From Burkholderiales bacterium PBB6 (lineage in GTDB: Bacteria > Pseudomonadota > Gammaproteobacteria > Burkholderiales > Burkholderiaceae_C): a DNA stretch of 64,000 nt. The notes under the pieces are model-generated. The model ran no database searches. It saw only the letters and a list, made by a program, of their open reading frames with translations, and was not told the DNA's origin. Both the position numbers and the translations under genes were made by a program. Shown in pieces: positions 1 to 8,013 of the stretch (position 1 is the first letter of the stretch; each line of letters starts with the position of its first letter). The stretch covers positions 62,001-126,000 of the forward strand of contig NKIH01000003.1 of assembly GCA_002255925.1 (NCBI GenBank). Direction: 5' to 3'.

Positions 1-844
1 CGCCGCATTGGCCAGCGACGCGCCCACCGGCGCCTGGGACGGCGCATGGTTCAAGCGCGCCTTCTTCGACGACGGCTCGGCGCTGGGCAGCAGCGCCAAC
101 GCCGAATGCCGCATCGACCTGATCGCCCAGTGCTGGGCGGTGTTGTCACACGCGGCACCGCCAGAGCGGCAACAACAAGCCATGGCGTCGGCGCAGGCCC
201 TGCTGGCCGACAACGACGCCGGCCTGCTGAGGCTCTTGACCCCGCCGCTGGCCCACGCCCATCCAGACGCCGGCTACATCCAGGCCTATCCGCCCGGTGT
301 GCGTGAAAACGGCGGCCAGTACAACCACGCTGGTGTGTGGGCCGTGATGGCCTGGGCCCAACTGGGCCGGGCGGACCTGGCCTGGCAGACCTGGCGCTGG
401 CTCAGCCCGGCGCACCGCGCCAATCACCCGGTGCAGGGGCCGGTGTACGGGCTGGAGCCCTATGCCGTGGCCGCCGACGTGTACAGCCAGCCCCCCTACA
501 CCGGCCAGGGCGGCTGGAGCTGGTACACGGGCTCAGCCGCCGGGATGTACCGCGCCGCCGTGGGCACCTTGTGCGGCCTGCAACTGGAGGGCAGCGAGGG
601 GCCCGGCGCCCGCCTGCGCTTCATGCCCTGCCTGCCGCCCGACTGGCCGGGCCTGACGCTGACCCTGCGGCACCACGGCCGGCTGCTGCGGTTCAGCCTG
701 GAAACGGGTGCCCAGCCAGCAGGCACCGCCTGGGCCGATGACCCCGCCAGCGCCGAGCTGCCCCCCGGGCAATGGCTGAATCTGGATCAGCCCGATCTGC
801 CGCTGCACCACCGCGTGCTGCTGCCAGAACAACAGGTGCGTTGA
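1..844 (+). CDS. GH94-type glycoside phosphorylase / cyclic beta-glucan synthase, C-terminal end (partial)
   Basis: The frame is open at the left edge, so only about 280 C-terminal residues are seen; the real start is outside the window. The block PPYTGQGGWSWYTGSAAGMY is typical of the C-terminal part of GH94 enzymes (cellobiose, cellodextrin or chitobiose phosphorylases and the phosphorylase-like end of NdvB/cyclic beta-1,2-glucan synthases), and is followed by the usual small beta-sandwich with the phrase FMPCLPPDWPGLTL. The earlier NGGQYNHAGVWAVMAWAQLG stretch fits the (alpha/alpha)6 barrel. Family is clear; whether this is a stand-alone phosphorylase or the end of a large glucan synthase cannot be told from this fragment. 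A PRC-barrel gene follows 60 bases downstream on the same strand. Confidence 0.85.
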   Translation, partial: AALASDAPTGAWDGAWFKRAFFDDGSALGSSANAECRIDLIAQCWAVLSHAAPPERQQQAMASAQALLADNDAGLLRLLTPPLAHAHPDAGYIQAYPPGVRENGGQYNHAGVWAVMAWAQLGRADLAWQTWRWLSPAHRANHPVQGPVYGLEPYAVAADVYSQPPYTGQGGWSWYTGSAAGMYRAAVGTLCGLQLEGSEGPGARLRFMPCLPPDWPGLTLTLRHHGRLLRFSLETGAQPAGTAWADDPASAELPPGQWLNLDQPDLPLHHRVLLPEQQVR

Positions 845-904
845 CGAACAGACGGCTGCCGCCTTGCGGCCCGACCATGGGCTTCTTCACCTTAGGAGGA
901 CACC

Positions 905-1585
905 ATGAAACAAGCTTTGTTTGTGCCGGTCGCTGGATTGCTGGCTGGTTTGCTGTTCGCGTCACCCTGGGCAGCCGCGCAAGTGGCTGGCACCACCACC
1001 ACGGTCGGCGTCAGCGTCACCGAATCCACCCAGGCCGCGTCGGGCTGGAGCGTGAAAAAGACCTTGATGGGCAAGCAGGTCGTCAGCAGCAGCGGGGCCA
1101 AGATCGGCAAGATCGAAGACCTGATCATCTCGCCGGACCGCAATGTGTCGTACGTGATCGTTGGCGCGGGGGGCTTCATCGGCATCGGCCGGCATGACGT
1201 GGCCGTGCCGGTGAGCCAGATCCAGAACCAGAACGGCAAGCTGGTGATGGCCGGCGCCACGAAGGAAAGCCTGAAAGCGCTGCCCAGCTTCGTCTACACC
1301 GACGACAGCGCGATGCGCAGCACCTTCATGGCCCGCACCGAAGCCGACATGACCCGCTCCCGCAACGATGTCATCGCGCTGGAGAAAAAGGGCAGCACCC
1401 TGACCGGCGAGACCAAGACGAAGTGGGAGCAGCAGATGATGACGGTGCAGACCGACCTGAAGGGCGCCGAGGCCAAGCTGACCGAGATGAAAGCCGCGGC
1501 GTCGGCGCGCTGGCGTGAGTTCGAGGCCGGCATGAACACCGCCTCGACGCGCCTGCGCCAGTCCATCGACAAGGCCAGCACATGA
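905..1585 (+). CDS. Secreted PRC-barrel domain protein
   Basis: A 226-residue protein with an N-terminal signal peptide (hydrophobic run to about residue 26, cleavage probably after AAA-Q), then a PRC-barrel domain at about residues 42-115 (GKQVVSSSGAKIGKIEDLII, later VSYVIVGAGGFIGIGRHDVAVP) and a C-terminal half rich in charged residues and alanine that is predicted to be coiled coil. A strong ribosome binding site, AGGAGGA at 894-900, fixes the ATG at 905. PRC-barrel proteins usually bind other proteins or RNA or sense the envelope; no catalytic role is implied. The stop overlaps the start of the next small gene (ATGA), so the two are translated together. Confidence 0.85.
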   Translation: MKQALFVPVAGLLAGLLFASPWAAAQVAGTTTTVGVSVTESTQAASGWSVKKTLMGKQVVSSSGAKIGKIEDLIISPDRNVSYVIVGAGGFIGIGRHDVAVPVSQIQNQNGKLVMAGATKESLKALPSFVYTDDSAMRSTFMARTEADMTRSRNDVIALEKKGSTLTGETKTKWEQQMMTVQTDLKGAEAKLTEMKAAASARWREFEAGMNTASTRLRQSIDKAST

Positions 1586-1887
1586 GTGCCGTTCACGGCT
1601 TTCGCGTCGAGCGCGAGGACTACACCGCCACCCTGGCGCGCCAACTGGCGGAACTCAACCGCCAGATCGACGTGCTGGAGTTGCGGCTGAAGGCCGCGAG
1701 CGCCGACACCCGCGAGTGCCTGGCGGGCGAACTGGTGCTGCTGCGGCGCCAGTCGGGTGAAGCCGCCGAGAAATACCGCGAGTTGCGGGCCACCGGCGAC
1801 GAGGGCTGGGACCAGGTGCTGGCCGAGATGGAGCGGCTGCGCAGCGCCTTCGTGCGCACGTTCAGCTACTTCAAGACGCAGCTCTGA
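1582..1887 (+). CDS. Small coiled-coil protein of unknown function
   Basis: 101 residues, starting at the ATG inside the ATGA overlap with the PRC-barrel gene. The sequence is almost entirely helical and charged (LARQLAELNRQIDVLELRLK, later EAAEKYRELRATGDEGWDQV), with a heptad-like spacing of leucines, so a coiled coil or helical bundle is expected. It has no signal peptide or membrane segment. The coupling to an exported PRC-barrel protein suggests a shared role, possibly in envelope or stress physiology, but no function is assigned. It ends just before a strong stem-loop. Confidence 0.75.
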   Translation: MSAVHGFRVEREDYTATLARQLAELNRQIDVLELRLKAASADTRECLAGELVLLRRQSGEAAEKYRELRATGDEGWDQVLAEMERLRSAFVRTFSYFKTQL

Positions 1888-1895
1888 GCTGGGCG

Positions 1896-1931
1896 CCCTG
1901 CCGGGCCCGTGGTTTCACGGGTCTGGCAGGG
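1896..1931. terminator. Stem-loop between convergent genes
   Basis: Two 16-base arms (1896-1911 and 1916-1931) pair at 14 positions around the loop GTTT, followed by TTT on the plus strand. It sits just after the stop of the small coiled-coil gene, and its right arm lies in the last codons of the convergent SDR-like gene. It probably ends plus-strand transcription; the T-tract is short, so efficiency is uncertain. Confidence 0.55.
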
Positions 1932-2793
1932 TTTCAGTGAACAGGGTGCTCACCGGCGCGGCCAGCGCCGGTGGCTTGCGCCGCAAGCCCAGCCGGCGAG
2001 CACCCCAGCGGGCCGCCTGCCAGAGCTTGGCCGCCAGGCCGTGCGGGTAGCCGTGCACCACATAGCGCCGGCGCGGCCAACGCGCCATCGCCGCCTGCAC
2101 CAGCACATCGGCCACGTCGGCAGGGCTGGCACGGGGCTGGCCGGGCCGCGCGCCCGCCAGCCAACGGGTGGATTGCCGCTGCAGCAGATCGCGGAAATCC
2201 CCCCCGGCTGCGCGCTGCAGCGCCGTATTCAGACCCAGCAGCGCTTCATCGCCCACGAACACCGGCGGGTGCACTTCCACCACCCCCACGCCGCTGTCGC
2301 GCAACATGGGTTCAACGCCGGCGAACCAGCTCGACAAGGCATGCCGTGCGGCCAGGTGCCAGGTCATGCAGGCCCGCCGCGCGGTGCCGGCCGGCGCCCC
2401 CAGCACCACGATGCGGCCATCGCGCGCCCACAGCGCCGACAGCAGGCGTTGCACTAGATCAGCCGCGCCGGCGAACAGCCGGTGCCAGTGCGCATGCACG
2501 TCGTCCATGCCCACGTCCCCCACCGCGCCAAACAGCGATTGCTCGGTGCACACCACCAAGGCATCCAGCGGCACATGCAGGGCCAGCAGCAACTGGCTGA
2601 GCTTCTGCACCGATTCCGCCGAGGCCAGGTCCAGGCTCAGCACCGTGGCCCCAAGAGCGCGCAGGAACAGCACGTCGTCAGCGTGCTGGGTGGTGGCATA
2701 CACCTGCCAGCCCTCGTGGCACAGCGACTGCGCCACCCAGCGCCCCACCGGGCCGTCCGCCCCGACCACCAGGGCCACATGCGCCGCGCTCAT
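1915..2793 (-). CDS. SDR-like protein lacking the catalytic Tyr-Lys pair
   Basis: 292 residues with a Rossmann fold of the short-chain dehydrogenase/reductase type: the nucleotide-binding start VVGADGPVGRWVA at residues 9-21, and a later strand VVLGAP where the catalytic serine strand normally lies. The YxxxK motif expected after it reads HLAAR, so both catalytic Tyr and Lys are missing. It may bind NAD(P) or NmrA-like ligands without being an oxidoreductase. It is the last gene of an operon, its ATG overlapping the stop of the large regulator (ATGA at 2790-2793). A relative with the same defect lies at 53490-54350. The basic C-terminal tail (residues about 255-280) is unusual for the family. 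Confidence 0.75.
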   Translation of the reverse strand: MSAAHVALVVGADGPVGRWVAQSLCHEGWQVYATTQHADDVLFLRALGATVLSLDLASAESVQKLSQLLLALHVPLDALVVCTEQSLFGAVGDVGMDDVHAHWHRLFAGAADLVQRLLSALWARDGRIVVLGAPAGTARRACMTWHLAARHALSSWFAGVEPMLRDSGVGVVEVHPPVFVGDEALLGLNTALQRAAGGDFRDLLQRQSTRWLAGARPGQPRASPADVADVLVQAAMARWPRRRYVVHGYPHGLAAKLWQAARWGARRLGLRRKPPALAAPVSTLFTETLPDP

Positions 2794-5700
2794 GACTGGT
2801 CCTCAAGGGCCTGGAGCGCCCGCGCCGTCAGCTCGAGGTCGTCCATGGCAGCAACGGCGCGGCGCCCCGCCGCCAGCGCGTCAGGCGTGAGCGCGGCCTG
2901 GGCCAGCGCCGCTTGGGCAGGGTGCTGCGCATGCGGCGGCAACGATGACTGCGGTGAATAGGGTGGATGGGGCCAGCGCGACAAGGGATCCAGCGGCGTC
3001 AGGCCCAGCCAGAGGGCCGCGTCGTCCAGGCGCTGGTCCAGCAGCGCCAGCCAGGCGTGTAGCCACCAACCCGGCTGGCCATGGGCCGTCAAGCCGGCTT
3101 GCTCGTGGGCCTGCCAGGCGCGTCGCAGGGCCTGGCGCGCGGCCCCTTTGCGGCCCGCACCCAACCAGGCCGCCGCACAGGCCAGGTGCAGGCGGCCGGC
3201 CCAGGCGGGTGGCTGCACCTGCATCGCCTGCTGGCTCACGCGGTGCGCCAGGGTGGCCGCCTGGGGCCAGGTGCGGGTGGCCACCAGGCTGTCGAGCCAG
3301 TGCAGCGCCCCCACCAGCCAGTGGCAGCCGGCCTGGTGGGCAAGCAGCAGCAGGCGCTGGGTGGCTTGGGCCAGGGCGTCGGAGGCGTCGTGCGCGTCAG
3401 GGGTTTGATCGGGCTCGGCGGTTTCAAGGGCGCACACCGCCTGTTGCATGGCCATGTCGGCGGTGGCGCCGGCCAGCTGGTCGAGCGCCGGCCAGTCGGC
3501 ACTGCGCAGCCGGTTGGCTTCAAACCAGAGTGGGCGGGCGCGCTCGATCTCGCCGCTGCGGCACAACACGACGACACGGGCGCACAGCGCGTGGTGCAGG
3601 TGCCGGCTGGCCTGGAGAGAGATCTCGGCGTTGAGGTCGGGGGCGGTGTGGGGGTGAGGGTGTGGCCCGTGCAGTGCCCGCAGTTGCGCACGGGACAACG
3701 CCACAAAGGCCTGGGTGGCGCTGTGCAGCGTGCTCGTCGTCGCGCCGCCCATGCCCGCCTGCGGCGCCCCTGCCGGCGGCAGGCACAGATCAGCCCACAG
3801 GCGCAGGCCGACGGCGCACGGCGCACGCCGCTCCAGCAGACGCAGGCAGGTGGTTTGCAAGGTGTCGTCATGGCCTTCACTGGCCAGCCACAAGGCATGC
3901 ACCAGCGCGAGGATGTCGTCCGGGTGATGGCGGCCGTTGGCCCAGGCCCACGCCTGGCGCAGGTGGCCCTGCGCCTGCTGGCAGCGCTGCACCACGCCCT
4001 GGTGCGGCAGGCGCCCGGTGTGCCGCGCTTCCAGCCAAGCCTTGGCCTGGCGCACCATGGCTGCGGCGTGGGCGTGTTGCAGCGCCGCCATCTCGCCGCT
4101 GGCCACCGCCAGCTCCAGCGCCAGCGCGCGCATGTTGCGCCACAGGCTGCTGCGGCTCGGGGCCTCACCGTCCGGGTCTGCCGGATGGGTTTGCAGCACC
4201 GAGGCATCGGCCAGGGCGGCCAGCTCCAGCGCCACGGCGGCATCGTCCAGCTGCAACTCGTCCATCGCCACACGCCGCACCAGGTCCGCAGACAGACCGT
4301 GGCAGGCGGGCACGCCGGATGAGTCCACCGCCGGCAGGGGGTCGCTCACCACCTGCTGCATCAGGGCCAGATCGGCGCTGCCTTCAAACACGGCCAGGCG
4401 GCGAAACAGCCGCTGCTGGCGCTGGGTGAGGCGGGCGTGGCTGGCCTCCACGGCACGCCGCAAACTGCGCGCAGCGGTGGGCTGATACGGGTGGCTGTAC
4501 TGCAGCCGGGTGGGTGCCGCGCCGGCCAGCAGGCTGGTGAGTGGCCCGGCCGACGACGTGGTGGGTAGCGTGGTGGGTGGCGCGGCGGTGAGCAGGTTCA
4601 GGCGCTCGGCCATCAAGCCCGGCAGAGCCGCCAGGCCCAGCGCGGGCACGCGGGCCGCGGCCTGCTCCAGCGCCAGCGGCCAGCCGTCCAGCGCATGGGC
4701 CAGGGCGCAGAGGGCGGGCAGGTCCGCCGCCTGCGGCTCGAAGCGGGCATCGGCCAGCTTCACCTGCTGCACCAGCATCGCCACCGAGGGCACAGCCAGG
4801 GCGGCAGCCAAGGCCTGTGGATCGGTGTCCTCTGAACCGCTGATCGACAGGCCGGCCGAACGGCGGGGCGGCAGGGTCAGGCCATCCAGCCGACACACGC
4901 ACTCGCCGCGCTGGTGCAAGGGCCGCTGCCGCGTCACCAGCACGCGCAAGCCGGGCGCGCCGGCCAGCCAGCCGGCCAGCACGGCGCCCAGCTCTGCAGG
5001 CAAGCGGTCGGCGTCGTCGAGCACCAGCAAGGCGGCAACACCGCCCAGCTGCTGCCGCAAGACCCACCAGGGGTCATCCAGGTCATGTCCCAGGGGCAGG
5101 TTCAAGGCTGCCGCCACTGCCAGCACCACATCCTGCAGCGCGTGCATCGGCGCCAGGTCGACCCAGGCCACGGGCACACCGGTGGCGGCCGCATGGCGCC
5201 AGGCAGCCACCTGGGCCAGCCGGCTTTTGCCCACGCCGGGCGGGCCAGCCAGGCTCACCCACTGCGCCTGCCGAAGGCTGTGCAGCAGCTGGGTCAGCTC
5301 GTGCTGGCGGCCCAGCAGCGTGGGCCAGGGGGCGGCGTCAGGCCGGCCTTGCGCGGGCGCAGGGGTGGTGCCTGCGCCCGTGGCCATGGGCGGCGCAGGC
5401 TCGGCCACGGGCGTGGCTGAATGCGCAGGCACCGCGTCTGCCCGCGGCGGCCATGGCCCGCGCCGGATCGGCCAGTTGAAGCGATAGCCCTTGCCCGGCA
5501 CGGTGGCGATGGCACTCTTGCCCAGCACCTTGCGCAGGGCCGAGATCTGTACGTTCAGGTTGTTGTCTTCCACCACCAGCCCGCGCCACACGCGCCGCAA
5601 CAAATCAGCCCGCGTGATCAGCCGCCCCGGGTGGCTGACGAGCAGTGTCAGCACATCCAGCGCGCGAGTCTGCAGCGTCACCGGCACACCGTGGTGCAGC

Positions 5701-5816
5701 AGGCGCTGCTCGTCAGGCTGCAACTGGAAGCCACCAAAGTAGAAGGCATCTGCCGGGCCGGCCACGTTCGAGACCTGAATTTCTTGAGACAACAACATCG
5801 ATCCGCTGGACGCCAT
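2790..5816 (-). CDS. Winged-helix regulator with P-loop ATPase and helical repeat domain
   Basis: About 1008 residues from the ATG at 5816. An OmpR/PhoB-type winged-helix domain is at the N-terminus (FGGFQLQPDEQRLL, recognition region LVVEDNNLNVQISALRKVLG, then TVPGKGYRF). Next comes a STAND/AAA-like ATPase with Walker A GPPGVGKS and Walker B LLVLDDA, and a long alanine- and leucine-rich C-terminal region that looks like TPR-type helices. The layout is that of signal-integrating transcription activators with an ATP-driven switch. The start at 5816 was chosen because it forms a TGATG junction with the stop of the gene before it; a longer reading to 5861 is possible but would overlap that gene by 46 bases. 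The stop overlaps the start of the SDR-like gene. Ligand and targets are unknown; self-regulation of the operon is an inference. Confidence 0.85.
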   Translation of the reverse strand: MASSGSMLLSQEIQVSNVAGPADAFYFGGFQLQPDEQRLLHHGVPVTLQTRALDVLTLLVSHPGRLITRADLLRRVWRGLVVEDNNLNVQISALRKVLGKSAIATVPGKGYRFNWPIRRGPWPPRADAVPAHSATPVAEPAPPMATGAGTTPAPAQGRPDAAPWPTLLGRQHELTQLLHSLRQAQWVSLAGPPGVGKSRLAQVAAWRHAAATGVPVAWVDLAPMHALQDVVLAVAAALNLPLGHDLDDPWWVLRQQLGGVAALLVLDDADRLPAELGAVLAGWLAGAPGLRVLVTRQRPLHQRGECVCRLDGLTLPPRRSAGLSISGSEDTDPQALAAALAVPSVAMLVQQVKLADARFEPQAADLPALCALAHALDGWPLALEQAAARVPALGLAALPGLMAERLNLLTAAPPTTLPTTSSAGPLTSLLAGAAPTRLQYSHPYQPTAARSLRRAVEASHARLTQRQQRLFRRLAVFEGSADLALMQQVVSDPLPAVDSSGVPACHGLSADLVRRVAMDELQLDDAAVALELAALADASVLQTHPADPDGEAPSRSSLWRNMRALALELAVASGEMAALQHAHAAAMVRQAKAWLEARHTGRLPHQGVVQRCQQAQGHLRQAWAWANGRHHPDDILALVHALWLASEGHDDTLQTTCLRLLERRAPCAVGLRLWADLCLPPAGAPQAGMGGATTSTLHSATQAFVALSRAQLRALHGPHPHPHTAPDLNAEISLQASRHLHHALCARVVVLCRSGEIERARPLWFEANRLRSADWPALDQLAGATADMAMQQAVCALETAEPDQTPDAHDASDALAQATQRLLLLAHQAGCHWLVGALHWLDSLVATRTWPQAATLAHRVSQQAMQVQPPAWAGRLHLACAAAWLGAGRKGAARQALRRAWQAHEQAGLTAHGQPGWWLHAWLALLDQRLDDAALWLGLTPLDPLSRWPHPPYSPQSSLPPHAQHPAQAALAQAALTPDALAAGRRAVAAMDDLELTARALQALEDQS

Positions 5817-7066
5817 CAACCAGTCAGCCCCAGAGGCGGTACTTGTCGGCGCAGGCACCAATGCTGGTAAGCCGTCAGCAGGCGTCCGGGGTGGACGGGC
5901 TCACCGCGCCGGCCAGGCACCGCGCTGGCGCCGACGAGCACCACACAATCGCCAGCCACCAGCCACTGATCAAGCCGCGTGAAGATCGAAGTCAGCTCGG
6001 CTTCAGGGGGCAAGGCCGCCCCGCCGATCAAGGTATCGCTGCCCAGGCCATGGGCGGTGAGCGGGCTGACCACCACGGCGTGTGACGCCGGGGGCACGGG
6101 CCCAGGCCACAGCGGCACCAGGCGCGTCACGCCCAGCTCCGCCAGTTGTCGCTGCAGCGCGGCGAAGGCCAGCCCCCGCACAGGGTGCGGCAGGCACAGC
6201 GCACCCAGCCGCTGCGGCCATTGCCAGCTCAGGCCATCCGGGCTCCAGGTCGGGCGCGCCGCCTGGGGCTCCAGCGCGCGCAGTGGCCGCTGGGTCTGGC
6301 GATGACGGGCAAAGAAGCGCGTGGCGGGCATGTCCTGCACCAGGCGGCCCTGCTCCAGGCACAAGACATGGCTGGCCAATGCCAGCGCATGGCCCCGGTG
6401 CCGGGTGGCCAGCAGCACCGCCATGCGCCGCGCCAACTGGCGCAACAAGCGCAGCAGCGGGGCAGCTTCAGCCTCGGTCAAATCAGTCATCAGGTCATCG
6501 ACCAGCAACAGCGGCACGCCCAGCAAGTGGCAACGCAGCAGCATCACCATGCGCTGATCCGCCGGGGCCAGGCTGCACACCGGCGCGTCGAGCGCAGGCA
6601 CCAGGCGGTGCTGGCCCAGGCGCGCCAGCCAGGTGGCCAGCCACGGCGCCTGCCGGAAGCCGGCATGTGGCGTGGGCACCTGCCGTGCGTCCATCAGAAA
6701 GGCTCGCAATGATGGGCGCACCGGCGCGTCGGTGGCGCACACCCGCACCGGGCGGCTCGACGCACCGAGCGGCAGGCCGTTGAAGGTGGCCTGGCCGCTG
6801 CACAACAGGCCGTCATCACCGAGGTGGCCTGACAGGGCCCGCAGCAGCGTTGACTTGCCCGCCCCCGCCGGCCCCAGCAACACCGTGAGGCCAAACGCCG
6901 GCAACAACGCTGACACCTGGTCGACCGGCGCACCTGCCGGCCCGACCACGCTGAAGTCGGAGAGCGTCAACACCGCACGCGGCAAGGTGGGCGGCCCGCT
7001 CACGGCTGAAACCGCACACCGAAGGCGGCAAGGCAAGACAGGCACAACGTCATCATGGCAAGGCAC
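5816..7066 (-). CDS. ABC-type ATPase domain fused to a phosphatase-like C-terminal domain
   Basis: Up to 416 residues. An ABC-type nucleotide-binding domain fills the first two thirds: Walker A GPAGAGKST, Walker B LLLVDD, and an H-loop-like region LLATRHRGHAL. The signature motif is badly degenerate (SLAPADQ in place of LSGGQ) and the catalytic glutamate after Walker B is replaced by aspartate. The last 140 residues resemble a small dual-specificity/tyrosine phosphatase fold (LQRQLAELGVTRLVPLW, then VVLVGASAVPGRRGEP), but the CX5R nucleophile cysteine is Ala or Ser, suggesting a dead phosphatase-like module. No permease gene accompanies it, so transport is doubtful. The start is GTG at 7066; GTG codons near 7005 and 6976 are alternatives. 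It heads an operon with the large regulator and the SDR-like gene. Confidence 0.7.
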   Translation of the reverse strand: MPCHDDVVPVLPCRLRCAVSAVSGPPTLPRAVLTLSDFSVVGPAGAPVDQVSALLPAFGLTVLLGPAGAGKSTLLRALSGHLGDDGLLCSGQATFNGLPLGASSRPVRVCATDAPVRPSLRAFLMDARQVPTPHAGFRQAPWLATWLARLGQHRLVPALDAPVCSLAPADQRMVMLLRCHLLGVPLLLVDDLMTDLTEAEAAPLLRLLRQLARRMAVLLATRHRGHALALASHVLCLEQGRLVQDMPATRFFARHRQTQRPLRALEPQAARPTWSPDGLSWQWPQRLGALCLPHPVRGLAFAALQRQLAELGVTRLVPLWPGPVPPASHAVVVSPLTAHGLGSDTLIGGAALPPEAELTSIFTRLDQWLVAGDCVVLVGASAVPGRRGEPVHPGRLLTAYQHWCLRRQVPPLGLTG

Positions 7067-7284
7067 AGGCGTGAGGTGGCACAGGGCGATCGAGCTGAAT
7101 CAGTCTCGATGGCAGGCTGCACCGCGTCGTGCCGCGCACTGCCATGGCCGCGCGCTGCAGGCGCCAAGCGCGCTGCAAACCTGCCACCACTGTGGCAAGT
7201 TCGTCCGCAAAAATCCTTTAGCCCGGCTTCAGAAAACCTTAGGCATTGCAACGAGTTGTGAGGTGTGGGCGCCCTGCCCGGCGT

Positions 7285-8013
7285 TCACTTGGTGGGCGGA
7301 GCCGGCTGCGACCAGTCGCCAAACAGCAGATCGGCGGATTGGCTGAGGCGGCTGATGAAGCGCTGCTTCGGGCCGTCTGGCACGGGGCTGGCGCCGGCTT
7401 CATCCAGGGCCTGGGGAACCGCCAGCGATGGCGATGGAAGTTGGGTTGGTGCAGACACTGGAGAACCGGCGCCAACGACCACCGGCAGCATTGCCGCGCC
7501 CAGGCGGTAGCCGTAGCCGGGCACCGTGACGATGGCCGAGCGCCCCAGCACCTTGCGCAGCGCATTCACCTGGACGTTGATGTTGTTGTCTTCAACCACC
7601 AGACCGGCCCAGACCGTATCCAGGATGTCGCTGCGACGCAGCAACTGGCCCTGCCGCTCTACCAGCGCCACGAGCAAGTCCAGCGCGCGCGCCTGCAGGT
7701 GCACCGGCTGCCCGGCCTGAAGCAGGCGCCGGTCGTCGACGTGCAACTCGAAATCGCCAAAGCGCCAGACACACGTGCCGCTTTTATCGGCATGGGTGGA
7801 GGCCCCGGACGAGCCCGGGGGCGCGCTGATGGGCGTGCTCAAACGCAGGCCCAGCTGTGGCGGTGGAAGGCGGGCAGGCCCGGCGGTGTGGCACCGCCGC
7901 GGGCCTCCCAACGGGAAGACAACATGAGCATCTCGCTGACTGCCGCAGTCAACACGACTGCGGCGCCGAAGCTTAGCCCTTTGCGTGATCGCCGGGTAGG
8001 TGGGGCAGCCCAA
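7285..8013 (-). CDS. Small winged-helix (OmpR/PhoB-type) DNA-binding protein
   Basis: The domain starts at CVWRFGDFELHVDDRRLLQ and carries LVVEDNNINVQVNALRKVLG followed by TVPGYGYRL, almost the same as the DNA-binding domain of the large ATPase regulator at 2790-5816. No receiver domain or ATPase is attached; the protein ends with a proline-rich tail of about 65 residues. The longest reading begins with TTG at 8013, directly after the racemase stop, but the first 55 residues look non-conserved, and a TTG at 7842 (185 residues) is an equally good start. It is the last gene of the ABC importer cluster. It may regulate that cluster or be a shortened copy of the larger regulator. Confidence 0.65.
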   Translation of the reverse strand: MGCPTYPAITQRAKLRRRSRVDCGSQRDAHVVFPLGGPRRCHTAGPARLPPPQLGLRLSTPISAPPGSSGASTHADKSGTCVWRFGDFELHVDDRRLLQAGQPVHLQARALDLLVALVERQGQLLRRSDILDTVWAGLVVEDNNINVQVNALRKVLGRSAIVTVPGYGYRLGAAMLPVVVGAGSPVSAPTQLPSPSLAVPQALDEAGASPVPDGPKQRFISRLSQSADLLFGDWSQPAPPTK

